A stretch of 64,000 bases of DNA from Candidatus Saccharimonadota bacterium (GTDB lineage Bacteria; Patescibacteriota; Saccharimonadia; Saccharimonadales; Saccharimonadaceae), in assembly GCA_017506895.1 (NCBI GenBank), contig JAFWBV010000001.1, forward strand, positions 1 to 64,000, given 5' to 3'. Numbering within the stretch: position 1 is the first letter of the stretch; each line of letters opens with the position of its first letter. Of the stretch, positions 7,804-16,257 are shown one piece after another. Made by a program: the position numbers and the translations under genes. The notes beneath the pieces were generated by a model that made no database searches, was not told the DNA's origin, and saw only the letters and a program-made list of their open reading frames with translations.

Positions 7804-9190
7804 CGCTTATTACCTCTCCACCCATTATATCAGATATTTTCGTAATCGTCTCATCGTTCGTTTGGCTTATCGGTGAGTCAGATATTTCGTGAATTGTAAT
7901 TTTTACATTGTTTTCGATTGCATTAAATAAAATCTTTTTGTTATTCTCGCGCGTTAGTATAGTCTTTACTATTCTCTTCATCGGATAAATATGTAGAGTA
8001 GTACCATCAAAGTTATGTTCGGTCTTAATCAGCTGGGAATACACGGCATCGCTAAGCGATTGGATTTTATCCAAATAACTCTGCCATTCAAATGATGCAG
8101 ATGGCGCTGTTTGCTCTATTGGTTTTGGAGCTTGGGCAGCTGGTACAGTTTTTTGGGAAACATCTTTTGTGGCCGAGTTAATTGGCTTAGATACGACTGG
8201 CTTATTTGATGGTAGATTAATTGGATTAATGGTAGGGTTTGCAACGTGGCTACTTATCGCCCTTGGTAAAGGTCGGATTAAAGCCACCAATATTTTAGCT
8301 TCCGCATAAGGAGCCTTAGCATCTGGCAAACTTGACAACAGGGGCATTAATTCTGGTTTTGGGTCATTTATAATCGTATTAATTAATTCTTCGGCAATCG
8401 TCTCAGCTTTTATTCCAGAGTTTAACAGGTTTTTTAAGTTTTCTCGTATTGAGTTTATGTCTTGTGTTAAATAGGCAAGCAGTAATTTGTCGATTAATTC
8501 GTCTTCCGGAAGTCCCAGTGCCTTTAAAATTAGTTCCTTAGTTATAGTTTCTTCCGATATGGATGATATTTGATCGAGTAAAGACAAAGTGTCTCTAAAA
8601 GAACCACCACCACGTTTTATAATTACGTCTACCGCATCATCGGCTATTTTGATTTTTTCTTTGGAAATAACTGATTTAAGAAAATCAAACATAGTTTTAT
8701 GATCCGCCAGCTTGAAAGTATAAGTTTGCGCCCTTGAAGTAATTGTGACAGGGACCTTATATGCATCAGTTGTAGCCATTATAAAGACTACATGTGCTGG
8801 GGGTTCTTCCAGTGTTTTTAAAAGTGCATTAAAGGCCTCTTTAGTCAGCATGTGCACTTCATCAATAATATAGACTTTGTATTTCCCACTCGTCGGCGCA
8901 ATGGCGGCTTTCTCTCTCAGTTCCCTAATATTATCGATACCACGGTTGCTTGCGCCATCTATTTCAATAATATCAATGTAATCATCTTCAATCTCATATT
9001 TAAATTCATTAATCTCGTGAGCTAGAATTCTAGCAACAGAAGTTTTACCGCAACCTCTAGGTCCAATAAATAAGTAAGCATGGCTAATCTTGTGTTGTTT
9101 TAAAGATTTAACCAAAGGCTCAGTCACTTGGGGTTGTCCAACCACGTCTGCCAATTTTGTTGGCCGATATCTACGGTACAAACTCTTCAT
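7781..9190 (-). CDS. dnaX: DNA polymerase III gamma/tau subunit
   Basis: Clamp-loader ATPase. Typical signatures are YRPTKLADVVGQ, Walker A GPRGCGKTS, the DEVHML Walker B and LLKTLEEPP with sensor ATTDAYKVP. The zinc module of four cysteines normally located between Walker A and EIDGAS is absent; that stretch (AHEINEFKYEIEDDY) has no cysteine. A Pro/Ala/Lys-rich linker at about residues 305-350 is followed by a short C-terminal domain. The 469-residue size suits a gamma-like protein with a reduced tau tail. TATAAT lies at 9201-9206, 10 nt before the ATG. Confidence 0.95.
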   Translation of the reverse strand: MKSLYRRYRPTKLADVVGQPQVTEPLVKSLKQHKISHAYLFIGPRGCGKTSVARILAHEINEFKYEIEDDYIDIIEIDGASNRGIDNIRELREKAAIAPTSGKYKVYIIDEVHMLTKEAFNALLKTLEEPPAHVVFIMATTDAYKVPVTITSRAQTYTFKLADHKTMFDFLKSVISKEKIKIADDAVDVIIKRGGGSFRDTLSLLDQISSISEETITKELILKALGLPEDELIDKLLLAYLTQDINSIRENLKNLLNSGIKAETIAEELINTIINDPKPELMPLLSSLPDAKAPYAEAKILVALIRPLPRAISSHVANPTINPINLPSNKPVVSKPINSATKDVSQKTVPAAQAPKPIEQTAPSASFEWQSYLDKIQSLSDAVYSQLIKTEHNFDGTTLHIYPMKRIVKTILTRENNKKILFNAIENNVKITIHEISDSPISQTNDETITKISDIMGGEVISDGGTSPF

Positions 9191-9249
9191 ATATATATAT
9201 ATTATATCTCAATAACTCAAAAAATTATCAAGGAATTTCAAAACAATAA

Positions 9250-9768
9250 TTATAACGCAGCTTCAACAGCGGCCCACGTGGCGTCATCGTTGTTAACTGG
9301 AATAATAATTGAAACCTGGGAACCTTCTTTGAGATGGAAATAAGTAACTGAAGCATAAAGAATCTGATATTCTTTACCTGCTACTTCGACATAGTATTTA
9401 TCATCATGACGGGTCAGGGTACCAATAACAGTCTTTCTTTCAACCGGACCAATCTGCTTATATAAGAATTTGCCATCTTCTGTAATAGTGAGTTTCATGA
9501 TATCACCTTCTACAAGTTTTGACTTTGAAGCGTAGTTGGCTGGAACTGGATAATTCTTGCCATCGGGACCAATCATAATTTGGCCATCAAAAATTCCTTC
9601 GATAATCTTCCCTTCCGGGCTAGAGACAACAGTTTCGCGTGGCGCAGAAATAGTCTCCCCGTCACCAAGAATTGAAACAAGCAATTCTTTCGCTGCGGAC
9701 AAACTAGTTTCCGCATCGCTTAAAAGACCACGTAGTCTCTTTATTTGTTTTTCTGGTATTTCAGACAT
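9250..9768 (-). CDS. Conserved hypothetical protein, coiled-coil plus beta domain
   Basis: 172 residues, no named family that I can assign. An N-terminal helix (about residues 5-40, with LRGLLSDAETSLSAAKELL) looks like a short coiled coil. The rest is beta-rich with a memorable segment GPDGKNYPVPANYASKSKLVEG followed by KLTITEDGKFLYKQIG, reminiscent of an OB-like or barrel domain. I recall similar proteins in CPR genomes but could not check. The start may be ATG 9768 or GTG 9771. A promoter lies upstream (9807-9833). The gene is in the same direction as dnaX and could be cotranscribed with it. Confidence 0.7.
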   Translation of the reverse strand: MSEIPEKQIKRLRGLLSDAETSLSAAKELLVSILGDGETISAPRETVVSSPEGKIIEGIFDGQIMIGPDGKNYPVPANYASKSKLVEGDIMKLTITEDGKFLYKQIGPVERKTVIGTLTRHDDKYYVEVAGKEYQILYASVTYFHLKEGSQVSIIIPVNNDDATWAAVEAAL

Positions 9769-9806
9769 CACCTCGCATTCCTGTCTAAATATAGTATTAA
9801 TATTAT

Positions 9807-9833
9807 ATTATACCCTGGCTAATTTAAAGTCAA
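9807..9833 (-). promoter_or_regulatory. Promoter for the conserved hypothetical gene
   Basis: On the minus strand TTGACT (9833-9828) is followed after 15 bp by TATAAT (9812-9807), with a second overlapping TATAAT at 9807-9802 that would give a spacing of 20 bp. It lies about 40 nt upstream of the start at 9768, so this transcript has a leader. Confidence 0.6.
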
Positions 9834-9901
9834 GTATTTTTTCTAAAAGTTTTCCACGTTAAAAACAGTGGTAGCTGTAAAAATGTTGTAAAAATTACAA
9901 T

Positions 9902-10954
9902 TTATTCAGATTTCCAAAGCCCAGTATGCTTTTTGCCATCAATAATCATCGTAGGTATGCCTTTGACTCTGAGTTGATTCTCAATAATATCCTTGTTATC
10001 AGACATTTTTTGTGTGATTTCAGGATAATTCACTATTTCACGAATCTCTTTAATACCAGTCTCGTCAATACCTTCCTGCGCCAACCAAGACTCAATTTTA
10101 TTAATCGCAGTTTCTAATGTATATTCATCATTAAACTTGTTTTGGTAAGAAATACCATCGCTACTTTTACCAGTAAAAATATGATCGATGATTGCAAGTG
10201 ATAAGCCCGAGCGAATCTGTTCTGCCGCAAACATATAACGTACGACTATCTCAGAGTTCTTAAATTTATAATTACCATCACCATCTTGTATGGCAAAAGG
10301 AACTAAACGCACATTATTACTATCAAAGAAACCAGAATTCTTTTGATTACGATATGAAATCATACAGACCGAACAACCGGGGTCAAAAATATCTACAACG
10401 GTAGGAAGATCATTAACTGTCGCGCCACTCATGTCAATATAATTAAAATTATAATCATCGGCATTATAAGTTTTAAACTTGTCAGGAATCGCCTCGAATA
10501 TTTCTCCCCATTCCGTGAACCAACGTCCGGTCGCTTCTATCGGATTTGTCGGTTCGGATTCATCAATTGAACAAACTTCAGCGCCGAGCGAACAGGCAGA
10601 CGGTTTTGTGACATTGCACGAACCTAGTGCCCACAACGCGAGCAATGATTTAATAGCAGTCAGAATAGCCCACACAGCAACAGCTACAATGACAATTGAT
10701 AATATCTCAATGATAATGGATAGTGGTTTAACCCAATTGGGGTGTTTTAGCATCACCCTAGAAAGTAAAGTATTTTTAACATCATCTTTGAATCCAGTTT
10801 CGCATTTTTGTAAGCGAACTTTTTTCCAAAGGCAACCCCAAGATTTTTTGAGCATTTTCAAATAGGCTCTTCCGACCTTAGGTTTAAAAATAGAAATACC
10901 CGCGACGAACACGCCGATTAATGCCAATATAATAAAAGCTGCTATACACACCAT
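9902..10954 (-). CDS. Membrane-anchored thioredoxin-fold thiol oxidoreductase
   Basis: Two hydrophobic segments (residues about 1-23 and 78-105) anchor a C-terminal thioredoxin-like domain in which DPGCSVCMISY supplies the CxxC redox pair and GIPTMII the cis-proline loop, as in DsbA/DsbC-type proteins. The roughly 60-residue inter-domain stretch contains further cysteines (CNVTKPSACSLGAEVC). The domain is expected to sit outside the membrane, where it would form or shuffle disulfides in secreted proteins. No VKOR domain is visible in the same chain. The precise direction of redox flow is unknown. Confidence 0.75.
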   Translation of the reverse strand: MVCIAAFIILALIGVFVAGISIFKPKVGRAYLKMLKKSWGCLWKKVRLQKCETGFKDDVKNTLLSRVMLKHPNWVKPLSIIIEILSIVIVAVAVWAILTAIKSLLALWALGSCNVTKPSACSLGAEVCSIDESEPTNPIEATGRWFTEWGEIFEAIPDKFKTYNADDYNFNYIDMSGATVNDLPTVVDIFDPGCSVCMISYRNQKNSGFFDSNNVRLVPFAIQDGDGNYKFKNSEIVVRYMFAAEQIRSGLSLAIIDHIFTGKSSDGISYQNKFNDEYTLETAINKIESWLAQEGIDETGIKEIREIVNYPEITQKMSDNKDIIENQLRVKGIPTMIIDGKKHTGLWKSE

Positions 10955-10975
10955 AATATTAATATATTAACACTG

Positions 10976-12136
10976 TTAGATTATTTTTTCCATAACTTTT
11001 TTGACTTTTTGAATGTCGCTTGGGCGATTATGGAGTCCAAGTGAGAAGCGTACTAGCGGCGGGAGATGTAGTACGTGATCTAGATAGTAATGCACACAGA
11101 AATAACCTGTCCGAGCCATAATATCTTCACGCGATAAGGCGTTGCCGAGTAGATGTGAATCAATTCCCTCGACATAAAATGACATTGTTGGATTTGCCTG
11201 CTTGTTAACCATATGTACCTTTGGAGATGAGTTCAAATAATCAAACAATTCATTGTAATTTGCTTCTAGATTATTCCAAGCGGATTTTGGTAGCTTCATC
11301 AACCATTTCAACGCCTCGCCTAATGCAACGATTTCACCCCAAGCCTGCAGTCCAGCTTCAAATCGAGTATAGCGGTGCTCTTTGTTCTCGGCCGATAAAA
11401 GATAATCATTTATGGTCACATCATCTACCATGCCACCACCGACAAACAAACGAGCCAGCTTATCCATCAACTCATCTCGCCATACAATTACTCCGAGAGA
11501 AGGAGCGTATAATTTGTGAGCGGAAAAACAAATCGCATCTGGTTCTACGCCGTTTAAGATGTCGACCGAATGAGCCATTGCTTGCGCGGCGTCAATAATC
11601 ACGATTCCCCCTTCTTTGTGAACTTTTTTGACTAGTTCCTTGATATTCAATAATTTACGACCATCAAAATTTGACGCACAGTTAAGAACGACGATTGCAT
11701 CAGTAAAATCATAAGAATCTAGATTAATTGATCCGTCTTCGCGACGTTCAATGACTTCTCTGGGTAGTCCAGTGCGCGCTGAAAAAGCCATACTGGAAAG
11801 AAAGGGCGAGTTGTGCTCAATTTCAGAAGTTACAATCTTTTTAAATTTTAAAGTATCAAGTTGGGAAAGTATTAGATTTATTCCATAAGTTGTATTTAGA
11901 GTGAAAGAAACGGTGTAGTTTTTGGCCTTGAGACCTAGATATTTTAAAACTAGCTTTCGGGTCTCTTCGACTTTTTCGTCTGTTTCTATACCCCATTTGT
12001 ATTTGACACGCTCACCACAAGAATTGTGCCTAGAATAGTATTTATTAATTGCGTCAATTACAGGACGCGGTCGCAAGCTCTGGCAAGCGGCATCGAGATA
12101 TACTTCACCTTCTCTTAAATAGTCAAAATCATCCAT
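10976..12136 (-). CDS. Class V aminotransferase, SufS-like cysteine desulfurase
   Basis: A PLP enzyme of 386 residues. The Schiff-base lysine lies in FSAHKLYAPS, preceded by the DAAQAMAH aspartate, and the C-terminal RTGYFCVHY segment has the cysteine position used for persulfide formation in SufS/CsdA enzymes. It therefore probably mobilises sulfur from cysteine, though related desulfurase-like lyases are possible. A separate IscS is encoded at 50543. I place the start at ATG 12136, not at 12145, because the TGTTATAAT box (12144-12149) overlaps the earlier ATG and leaves 7 nt before 12136. It follows the rplL terminator directly. Confidence 0.8.
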   Translation of the reverse strand: MDDFDYLREGEVYLDAACQSLRPRPVIDAINKYYSRHNSCGERVKYKWGIETDEKVEETRKLVLKYLGLKAKNYTVSFTLNTTYGINLILSQLDTLKFKKIVTSEIEHNSPFLSSMAFSARTGLPREVIERREDGSINLDSYDFTDAIVVLNCASNFDGRKLLNIKELVKKVHKEGGIVIIDAAQAMAHSVDILNGVEPDAICFSAHKLYAPSLGVIVWRDELMDKLARLFVGGGMVDDVTINDYLLSAENKEHRYTRFEAGLQAWGEIVALGEALKWLMKLPKSAWNNLEANYNELFDYLNSSPKVHMVNKQANPTMSFYVEGIDSHLLGNALSREDIMARTGYFCVHYYLDHVLHLPPLVRFSLGLHNRPSDIQKVKKVMEKII

Positions 12137-12151
12137 GTAAAACATTATAAC

Positions 12152-12171
12152 AAAAAACGCCCGAATGGGCG
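12152..12171 (-). terminator. Intrinsic terminator after rplL
   Basis: Minus strand GCCC-ATTC-GGGC followed by a run of six T. The T run is continuous with the TGTTATAAT promoter of the downstream aminotransferase gene. Confidence 0.85.
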
Positions 12172-12203
12172 AATTTTGTCAATTAGTCGAACAATTTTTA
12201 GAT

Positions 12204-12578
12204 TTAAGCAAGCTCTACAGTAGCACCAGCTTCTTCAAGAGCCTTCTTCATTGCTTCAGCATCAGCCTTTGCAACTTTTTCTTTGACGGTAGCAGGAGCG
12301 CCATCGACAATAGCCTTAGCTTCGCCAAGACCAAGTCCTGTAGCTTCCTTTACAGCCTTGATAACTGCAATCTTTTGTGCACCAGCATCTTTAAGTACGA
12401 CATCGTACTCAGATTTGCCTTCATCGGCACCAGCAGCATCGCCACCAGTAGCTACAGCTGCAACAGCTGCGACTGGTTCGATACCATATTCATCTTTAAG
12501 TAGGGTTTTTAATTCATTAACTTCAAGCACAGTCATATTGACAAGCTCTTCAGCTAACTTTTTAATATCAGTTGCCAT
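12204..12578 (-). CDS. rplL: 50S ribosomal protein L7/L12
   Basis: The 124-residue stalk protein has the N-terminal dimerisation helix region ([20 protein letters not shown]), the Ala/Gly hinge ([16 protein letters not shown]) and the C-terminal domain [20 protein letters not shown] that recruits translation GTPases. It follows rplJ by 22 bp with a GAAAGGAT ribosome site and ends at a strong terminator, forming the classical rplJL operon. Confidence 0.97.
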   Translation of the reverse strand: MATDIKKLAEELVNMTVLEVNELKTLLKDEYGIEPVAAVAAVATGGDAAGADEGKSEYDVVLKDAGAQKIAVIKAVKEATGLGLGEAKAIVDGAPATVKEKVAKADAEAMKKALEEAGATVELA

Positions 12579-12600
12579 ATTTTATCCTTTCGGTTAATAA

Positions 12601-13101
12601 TTATTTGGTTGCTTCTTCAGCGTGTTTTTCAAGACCAGAGACGATACCATTGACACCAGACAACAAAGTATCCACAACTTGTGCAATAAGCTCGTTCTTG
12701 GTTGGAAGATTACCAAGTGTGGTAACTTCTTCCTTTGACATGTTTTTGCCATCTTTGTCAAAACCACCGACAAGTTCCATTTTGTCGTGAGTTTTAGCGA
12801 ATTTTGCCAACACTTTTGCTGCGTCGAAATCTTCATCAGAACCAAGCGCATAAAGAAGTTGTCCAGTAAGATCAGAAGTTTCAGTATTTTTAAAAGCACC
12901 AATTTCTTTCATTGCTACTTTTACTAATCTGTTTTTAACAACTTTGATCTTTACGCCAGCTTCTCGAGCCATTTTTCTTAATTCTTGGAGTTCAGAAACA
13001 GTAAGTCCTTGGTATTTCGCATAGACTACCATCTTAGAGTCATTAAGAAGCGATGTTAAATCAGCAACCAATGTGTTCTTTTTATCCTTTGAAATTGCCA
13101 T
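12601..13101 (-). CDS. rplJ: 50S ribosomal protein L10
   Basis: The 166-residue base of the ribosomal stalk. Family features include the N-terminal KKNTLVADLTSLLNDSKMVVYAKYQGL region, the RNA-contacting VVKNRLVKVAM segment and a C-terminal helix that binds L7/L12 dimers. AAAGGAAC precedes the ATG. The gene is expressed from a promoter about 130 nt upstream through a structured leader (13102-13228) that looks like an L10 autoregulatory site. Confidence 0.96.
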   Translation of the reverse strand: MAISKDKKNTLVADLTSLLNDSKMVVYAKYQGLTVSELQELRKMAREAGVKIKVVKNRLVKVAMKEIGAFKNTETSDLTGQLLYALGSDEDFDAAKVLAKFAKTHDKMELVGGFDKDGKNMSKEEVTTLGNLPTKNELIAQVVDTLLSGVNGIVSGLEKHAEEATK

Positions 13102-13228
13102 AAAAAGTTCCTTTGGTTTAAAATTAATATTTTGGCCGACTAATTGTAAAAATACGTCACCAAATATAATTATAAGAATATCCTAGGCGACATGATTAAG
13201 GTTATCCCCGTCGCTGTCTTTGGTAACT
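13102..13228 (-). ncRNA. L10-type ribosomal protein leader
   Basis: The rplJ 5' leader, read on the minus strand, contains GTTACCAAAGACAGCGACGG and can fold into an outer stem GTTACCAAA (13219-13227) with TTTGGTGAC (13156-13164) and an inner stem GCGAC (13210-13214) with GTCGC (13187-13191). The AAAGACAGC strand next to the stem resembles the conserved internal loop of bacterial L10 leaders, in which free L10-L12 complex binds and represses. The fold is from visual pairing, and the mechanism is family knowledge. Confidence 0.7.
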
Positions 13229-13234
13229 ACTTGA

Positions 13235-13263
13235 ATTATATCATGGAGAAGATTTTTTTGCAA
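13235..13263 (-). promoter_or_regulatory. Promoter of rplJL
   Basis: TTGCAA (13263-13258) and TATAAT (13240-13235) on the minus strand are separated by 17 bp, a standard housekeeping sigma promoter. The predicted start near 13228 gives a leader of about 127 nt. Confidence 0.85.
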
Positions 13264-13264
13264 G

Positions 13265-13292
13265 AAAAAAGCCCGCATTTCAAGCAGGCTTA
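13265..13292 (-). terminator. Intrinsic terminator of the gene at 13280
   Basis: Minus strand AAGCCTGC-TTGAAAT-GCGGGCTT followed by TTTTTTC. The left arm overlaps the last codons and the stop of the gene, and the T run lies next to the rplJL -35 box, so two transcription units abut with almost no spacer. Confidence 0.88.
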
Positions 13293-13909
13293 TTCATTTT
13301 TTCAACCAGCCTATAAAGCTGGTCAAACTTTTCCCGTATTGCGTCATCTGCGCTACTTTCGTTACAGATGATATCGTGATCATCTATCACTAATTCAAAA
13401 TCTGGTTTAAAATCATCAGCAGATTTTGAATCATTTGTGAACCATTGTCGACGACTTTTGAGCTCATCAGGTAGAGTATAGTCATGTTTCTCGGTCATTT
13501 TAGATATCAACCTTATGATACCCGGCCAAGTATTTTCATATACTTCAATCCGATTACTACAAAACATTAAGTGGTAATCAATGTAATAGAAGTATAGAAA
13601 ATACACTATAAAAGTAACAATGGCTAAAGAAACAGCCAAGATAATTGCTACAAACAGTTTCCATTCATTGTGCGCCGCCAACAAGAAAGAAGCGACCACA
13701 AAGATTATAGCAATCACCGATGGCAAAGAAAGACTCTTAAAGGAATATCTCGCCTCATAACTGCGAAGATGTTTTTCCATGAATTCAAAACACCCTAAGC
13801 AGTCATAATAAGCAGCCTTCCAGGAGTATCTCCTTATAGTTTGCGCATCTTCTAATAATGCCAGGCCATTTCTCAATTTATTATGAGACACTAACCAATA
13901 CAGCCCCAT
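13280..13909 (-). CDS. Hypothetical membrane protein with two TM helices
   Basis: 209 residues of no family I recognise. Two adjacent hydrophobic segments lie at about residues 62-82 and 84-108 (PSVIAIIFVVASFLLA and IILAVSLAIVTFIVYFLYFY), flanked by soluble N- and C-terminal parts. The start at ATG 13909 is favoured by AAAGGGGG seven bases upstream; the frame itself opens earlier at 13942. The gene sits between ribosomal operons and is closed by its own terminator. Its strong GGGGG ribosome site resembles that of the hypothetical gene at 15627. Confidence 0.72.
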   Translation of the reverse strand: MGLYWLVSHNKLRNGLALLEDAQTIRRYSWKAAYYDCLGCFEFMEKHLRSYEARYSFKSLSLPSVIAIIFVVASFLLAAHNEWKLFVAIILAVSLAIVTFIVYFLYFYYIDYHLMFCSNRIEVYENTWPGIIRLISKMTEKHDYTLPDELKSRRQWFTNDSKSADDFKPDFELVIDDHDIICNESSADDAIREKFDQLYRLVEKMNKPA

Positions 13910-13990
13910 ATGAAATCCCCCTTTCGTTAATTTGCAATACAAAAAAGTATATAAAACATATTATAACATAGGTATAAAATAATGTCAAAA

Positions 13991-14557
13991 CTATAATATA
14001 TGTTTGGTAGTAGTAAACTGGAAAAAACTACCAATGAGAGTTAAACCAGCAAGCACGGGCCAATAAAATACCTGCATATTGAATTGCGGTATTAAGGCAA
14101 AAATCACAAGAGTCAAAACATAAGCACCGGCGATGGATGTAGCAATAATCGTAGCTGGCTTCATCAATGTAACCGCAAAACCGGCTAGGATTACGCCGAT
14201 GATTGCGCCAATAGCCAAGACTTGAATTTCAGTACCGAAATATTGAGACGTGATAATCATCGTTAGTGCAAAACAAACCCCACCAAGGCATAACTTCTCA
14301 ATTGAGAAGCCCAGTAGCGCAAGTAGTAAGCCACCAGCAATCGGAAGCAGATTCTGCCAGAGTGGATCACCCACAAATTGTGGGACCAGATGATTTATGG
14401 TCGGCATCAACATCAAAATAAGATTAAAACCTAGAATAAACCATACGATAAAGAAAGCAATCTTTTTGATGCGATAACCAAATAGCAAAACAGTTAAACC
14501 AAGAATAATGAAAATTACCAATTGATAAGTTTCCATATTTACGATCATGTCGTTCAT
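13991..14557 (-). CDS. Hypothetical integral membrane protein
   Basis: 188 residues consisting mostly of hydrophobic segments, about six or seven TM helices with very short loops, ending in QFTTTKHIL. No conserved catalytic motif can be seen and I do not recognise the family; it resembles small DUF4203-like membrane proteins in general composition only. The start is ATG 14557, 6 nt after TGTTATACT; that promoter begins where the rplA terminator T run ends. Confidence 0.7.
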   Translation of the reverse strand: MNDMIVNMETYQLVIFIILGLTVLLFGYRIKKIAFFIVWFILGFNLILMLMPTINHLVPQFVGDPLWQNLLPIAGGLLLALLGFSIEKLCLGGVCFALTMIITSQYFGTEIQVLAIGAIIGVILAGFAVTLMKPATIIATSIAGAYVLTLVIFALIPQFNMQVFYWPVLAGLTLIGSFFQFTTTKHIL

Positions 14558-14572
14558 AATTAAAGTATAACA

Positions 14573-14601
14573 CAAAAAAGACCCTATGAAAGGGCCTTTT
14601 T
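14573..14601. terminator. Terminator after rplA (symmetric)
   Basis: GACCCT (14580-14585) pairs with AGGGCC (14591-14596) around ATGAA, flanked by A6 on one side and T5 on the other, so it can act on either strand. On the minus strand it ends rplA and its T run leads straight into the TGTTATACT promoter of the gene at 14557. Confidence 0.85.
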
Positions 14602-14611
14602 GCTTATGTTG

Positions 14612-15508
14612 TTAGTTGTAAAGGTTTTCTATCATGATAGAAGGACCCATCGTAGTAGTGACAAACACAGATTTTACATAAGAACCTTTAAGCGACGCAG
14701 GTTTTTGTGCCTTCAATGATTCAAAGAAGGCATTAGCGTTCTCGAGCAGTTTTTCAGGTCCGAAAGAAACCTTACCGACTCCGATATGAACGATAGATTG
14801 TTTATCAACACGGTATTCTACCTTACCAGCTTTTGATTCTTTCACGGCTTTTTCGACATCCATGGTGACAGTGCCGGCTTTTGGATTTGGCATCAAACCT
14901 TTAGGACCGAGCAAACGTGCATACTTACCAAGCTTAGGCATGTATTGTGGGGTAGAGATTAAAACGTCGAAATCTATGGTACCTTTTTCAAGTTTCTTTA
15001 AGAATTCCTCATCTTCGGCATAATCCGCGCCAGCAGCTTTTGCGGCTTTACATATATCAGCAGGAGCAAATACGGCGACACGAATACTCTTGCCATTCCC
15101 ATTTGGAAGCACTAAAGTAGTGCGGATGTTCTGGTCAGCTTGTCTTGGATCGACACCAAGACGAGTATGGATTTCTACGCTGGCGTCAAATTTTGCTGGA
15201 TTAGTCTTGATAGCTAATTCAATAGCATCTTTTAAGGTATAGGCCTTACCCCTTTCGACTAATTTAGCAGATTCTTGGTATTTTTTGCCACGACGTTCAA
15301 TTTTTGGACGAGTGATTGGCTTAGCGCCTTTAGGTTTTACAGTAGCTTCCTCGGCTTTACGTTCAAGTTTGCGGGCTTGGCGTTCTTCCTCAGCTTTTAC
15401 TTCTTCGATATGTTTTTTTGATTTTTTACCAGATTTTGCAAAAGATTCTGGTTCAGTAGCAGCTTCGTTTTCAAGCTGCTCATTGGTTTTGACTTCTTCT
15501 TCAGCCAT
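14612..15508 (-). CDS. rplA: 50S ribosomal protein L1 with long N-terminal extension
   Basis: The C-terminal 225 residues are a normal L1: YTLKDAIELAIKTNPAKFD, the RVAVFAPADICKAAKAAGAD segment and the signature LGKYARLLGPKGLMPNPKAGT. In front of this is a charged extension of about 75 residues, rich in E and K (EEVKTNEQLENEAATEPESF ... RKLERKAEEATVKPKG), which standard L1 (about 230 residues) lacks. ATG 15508 has AGGAAGGAAAAT upstream and is preferred over the ATG at 15529. A TGTTATAAT box near 15567-15572 gives a leader of around 60 nt. L1 binds 23S rRNA at the L1 stalk. Confidence 0.95.
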   Translation of the reverse strand: MAEEEVKTNEQLENEAATEPESFAKSGKKSKKHIEEVKAEEERQARKLERKAEEATVKPKGAKPITRPKIERRGKKYQESAKLVERGKAYTLKDAIELAIKTNPAKFDASVEIHTRLGVDPRQADQNIRTTLVLPNGNGKSIRVAVFAPADICKAAKAAGADYAEDEEFLKKLEKGTIDFDVLISTPQYMPKLGKYARLLGPKGLMPNPKAGTVTMDVEKAVKESKAGKVEYRVDKQSIVHIGVGKVSFGPEKLLENANAFFESLKAQKPASLKGSYVKSVFVTTTMGPSIMIENLYN

Positions 15509-15594
15509 ATTTTCCTTCCTGTGGTGCAAGCGAATAATTCTCCCACAATTAATTTAATATAATAATTATAACAGAACAGCAAAATTAGTCAAGT

Positions 15595-15619
15595 AAAAGG
15601 GGCTCTTTGGTAGAGCCCC
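15595..15619 (-). terminator. Intrinsic terminator of the gene at 15627
   Basis: Perfect GGGGCTCT/AGAGCCCC stem (15599-15606 with 15612-15619) followed on the minus strand by TTTTACTTG. Confidence 0.85.
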
Positions 15620-15626
15620 ATATGAA

Positions 15627-16166
15627 TCAGTAGTTGTAGTCATAGCTTGAAGAGCTAGAGCTTCTTGTCCTAATCTCCGTCTGCGGCGGAAGGCAGTCCA
15701 TTTTGTTCAAAAAAGATTTTCTTCCGCTCAGGTGTTTGTTGTCCCATTCGAAAACTTCCACACGAGTTTTGATCATGTGATAAGCCGTGTATGGGTCATC
15801 AAGAAGCCTTGCATACCCTATCTGGCAGAGAAGTTCACTTTCTGTAACAGATTTGGCGTATGCAATCACTTCGTCTAGATCGGACTGCTCGAGAAGTTCG
15901 AGTTTCGGAAACAGGTCGAGCTCAGTTTTCAGCAACGCATTGACCGGCTTCCTTAGAGCCCTGTCGGCGATATTGATTTTTCTTTCAATCAGAGCCGACT
16001 CATACCTTGGGATCAGATTTACGTACTCGTCGTGCTTCTTCTCCCAGGCGTTAATGGCATGGATAACCAAGCCATCGTGGTTTTTGTACTTTAAGCAGCG
16101 TACGGCTTCAAGCACATCTTCTCGTCCTACACTAAATGATTCTAGTAAACTACAATTATTTGCCAT
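15627..16166 (-). CDS. Hypothetical helical protein between rplK and rplA
   Basis: 179 residues, no recognised family. The chain is strongly helical with several heptad-like Leu/Ile runs (LIERKINIADRALRKPVNAL, LDLFPKLELLEQSDLDEVIA) and ends in the low-complexity tail SSSSSSYDYNY. AAGGGGGTGCCGAT precedes the ATG and a perfect terminator follows, so it forms its own unit. It splits rplK from rplA, which are normally adjacent. Its codon use looks more GC-rich than that of neighbouring genes, which could point to acquisition. Confidence 0.65.
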   Translation of the reverse strand: MANNCSLLESFSVGREDVLEAVRCLKYKNHDGLVIHAINAWEKKHDEYVNLIPRYESALIERKINIADRALRKPVNALLKTELDLFPKLELLEQSDLDEVIAYAKSVTESELLCQIGYARLLDDPYTAYHMIKTRVEVFEWDNKHLSGRKSFLNKMDCLPPQTEIRTRSSSSSSYDYNY

Positions 16167-16257
16167 ATCGGCACCCCCTTAATAATTTATCTTATAATTA
16201 TACCACACCGCATCAAAAAAGTCAAGCTTAAAGCCTGACTTTTTATCTATAGAGAAA

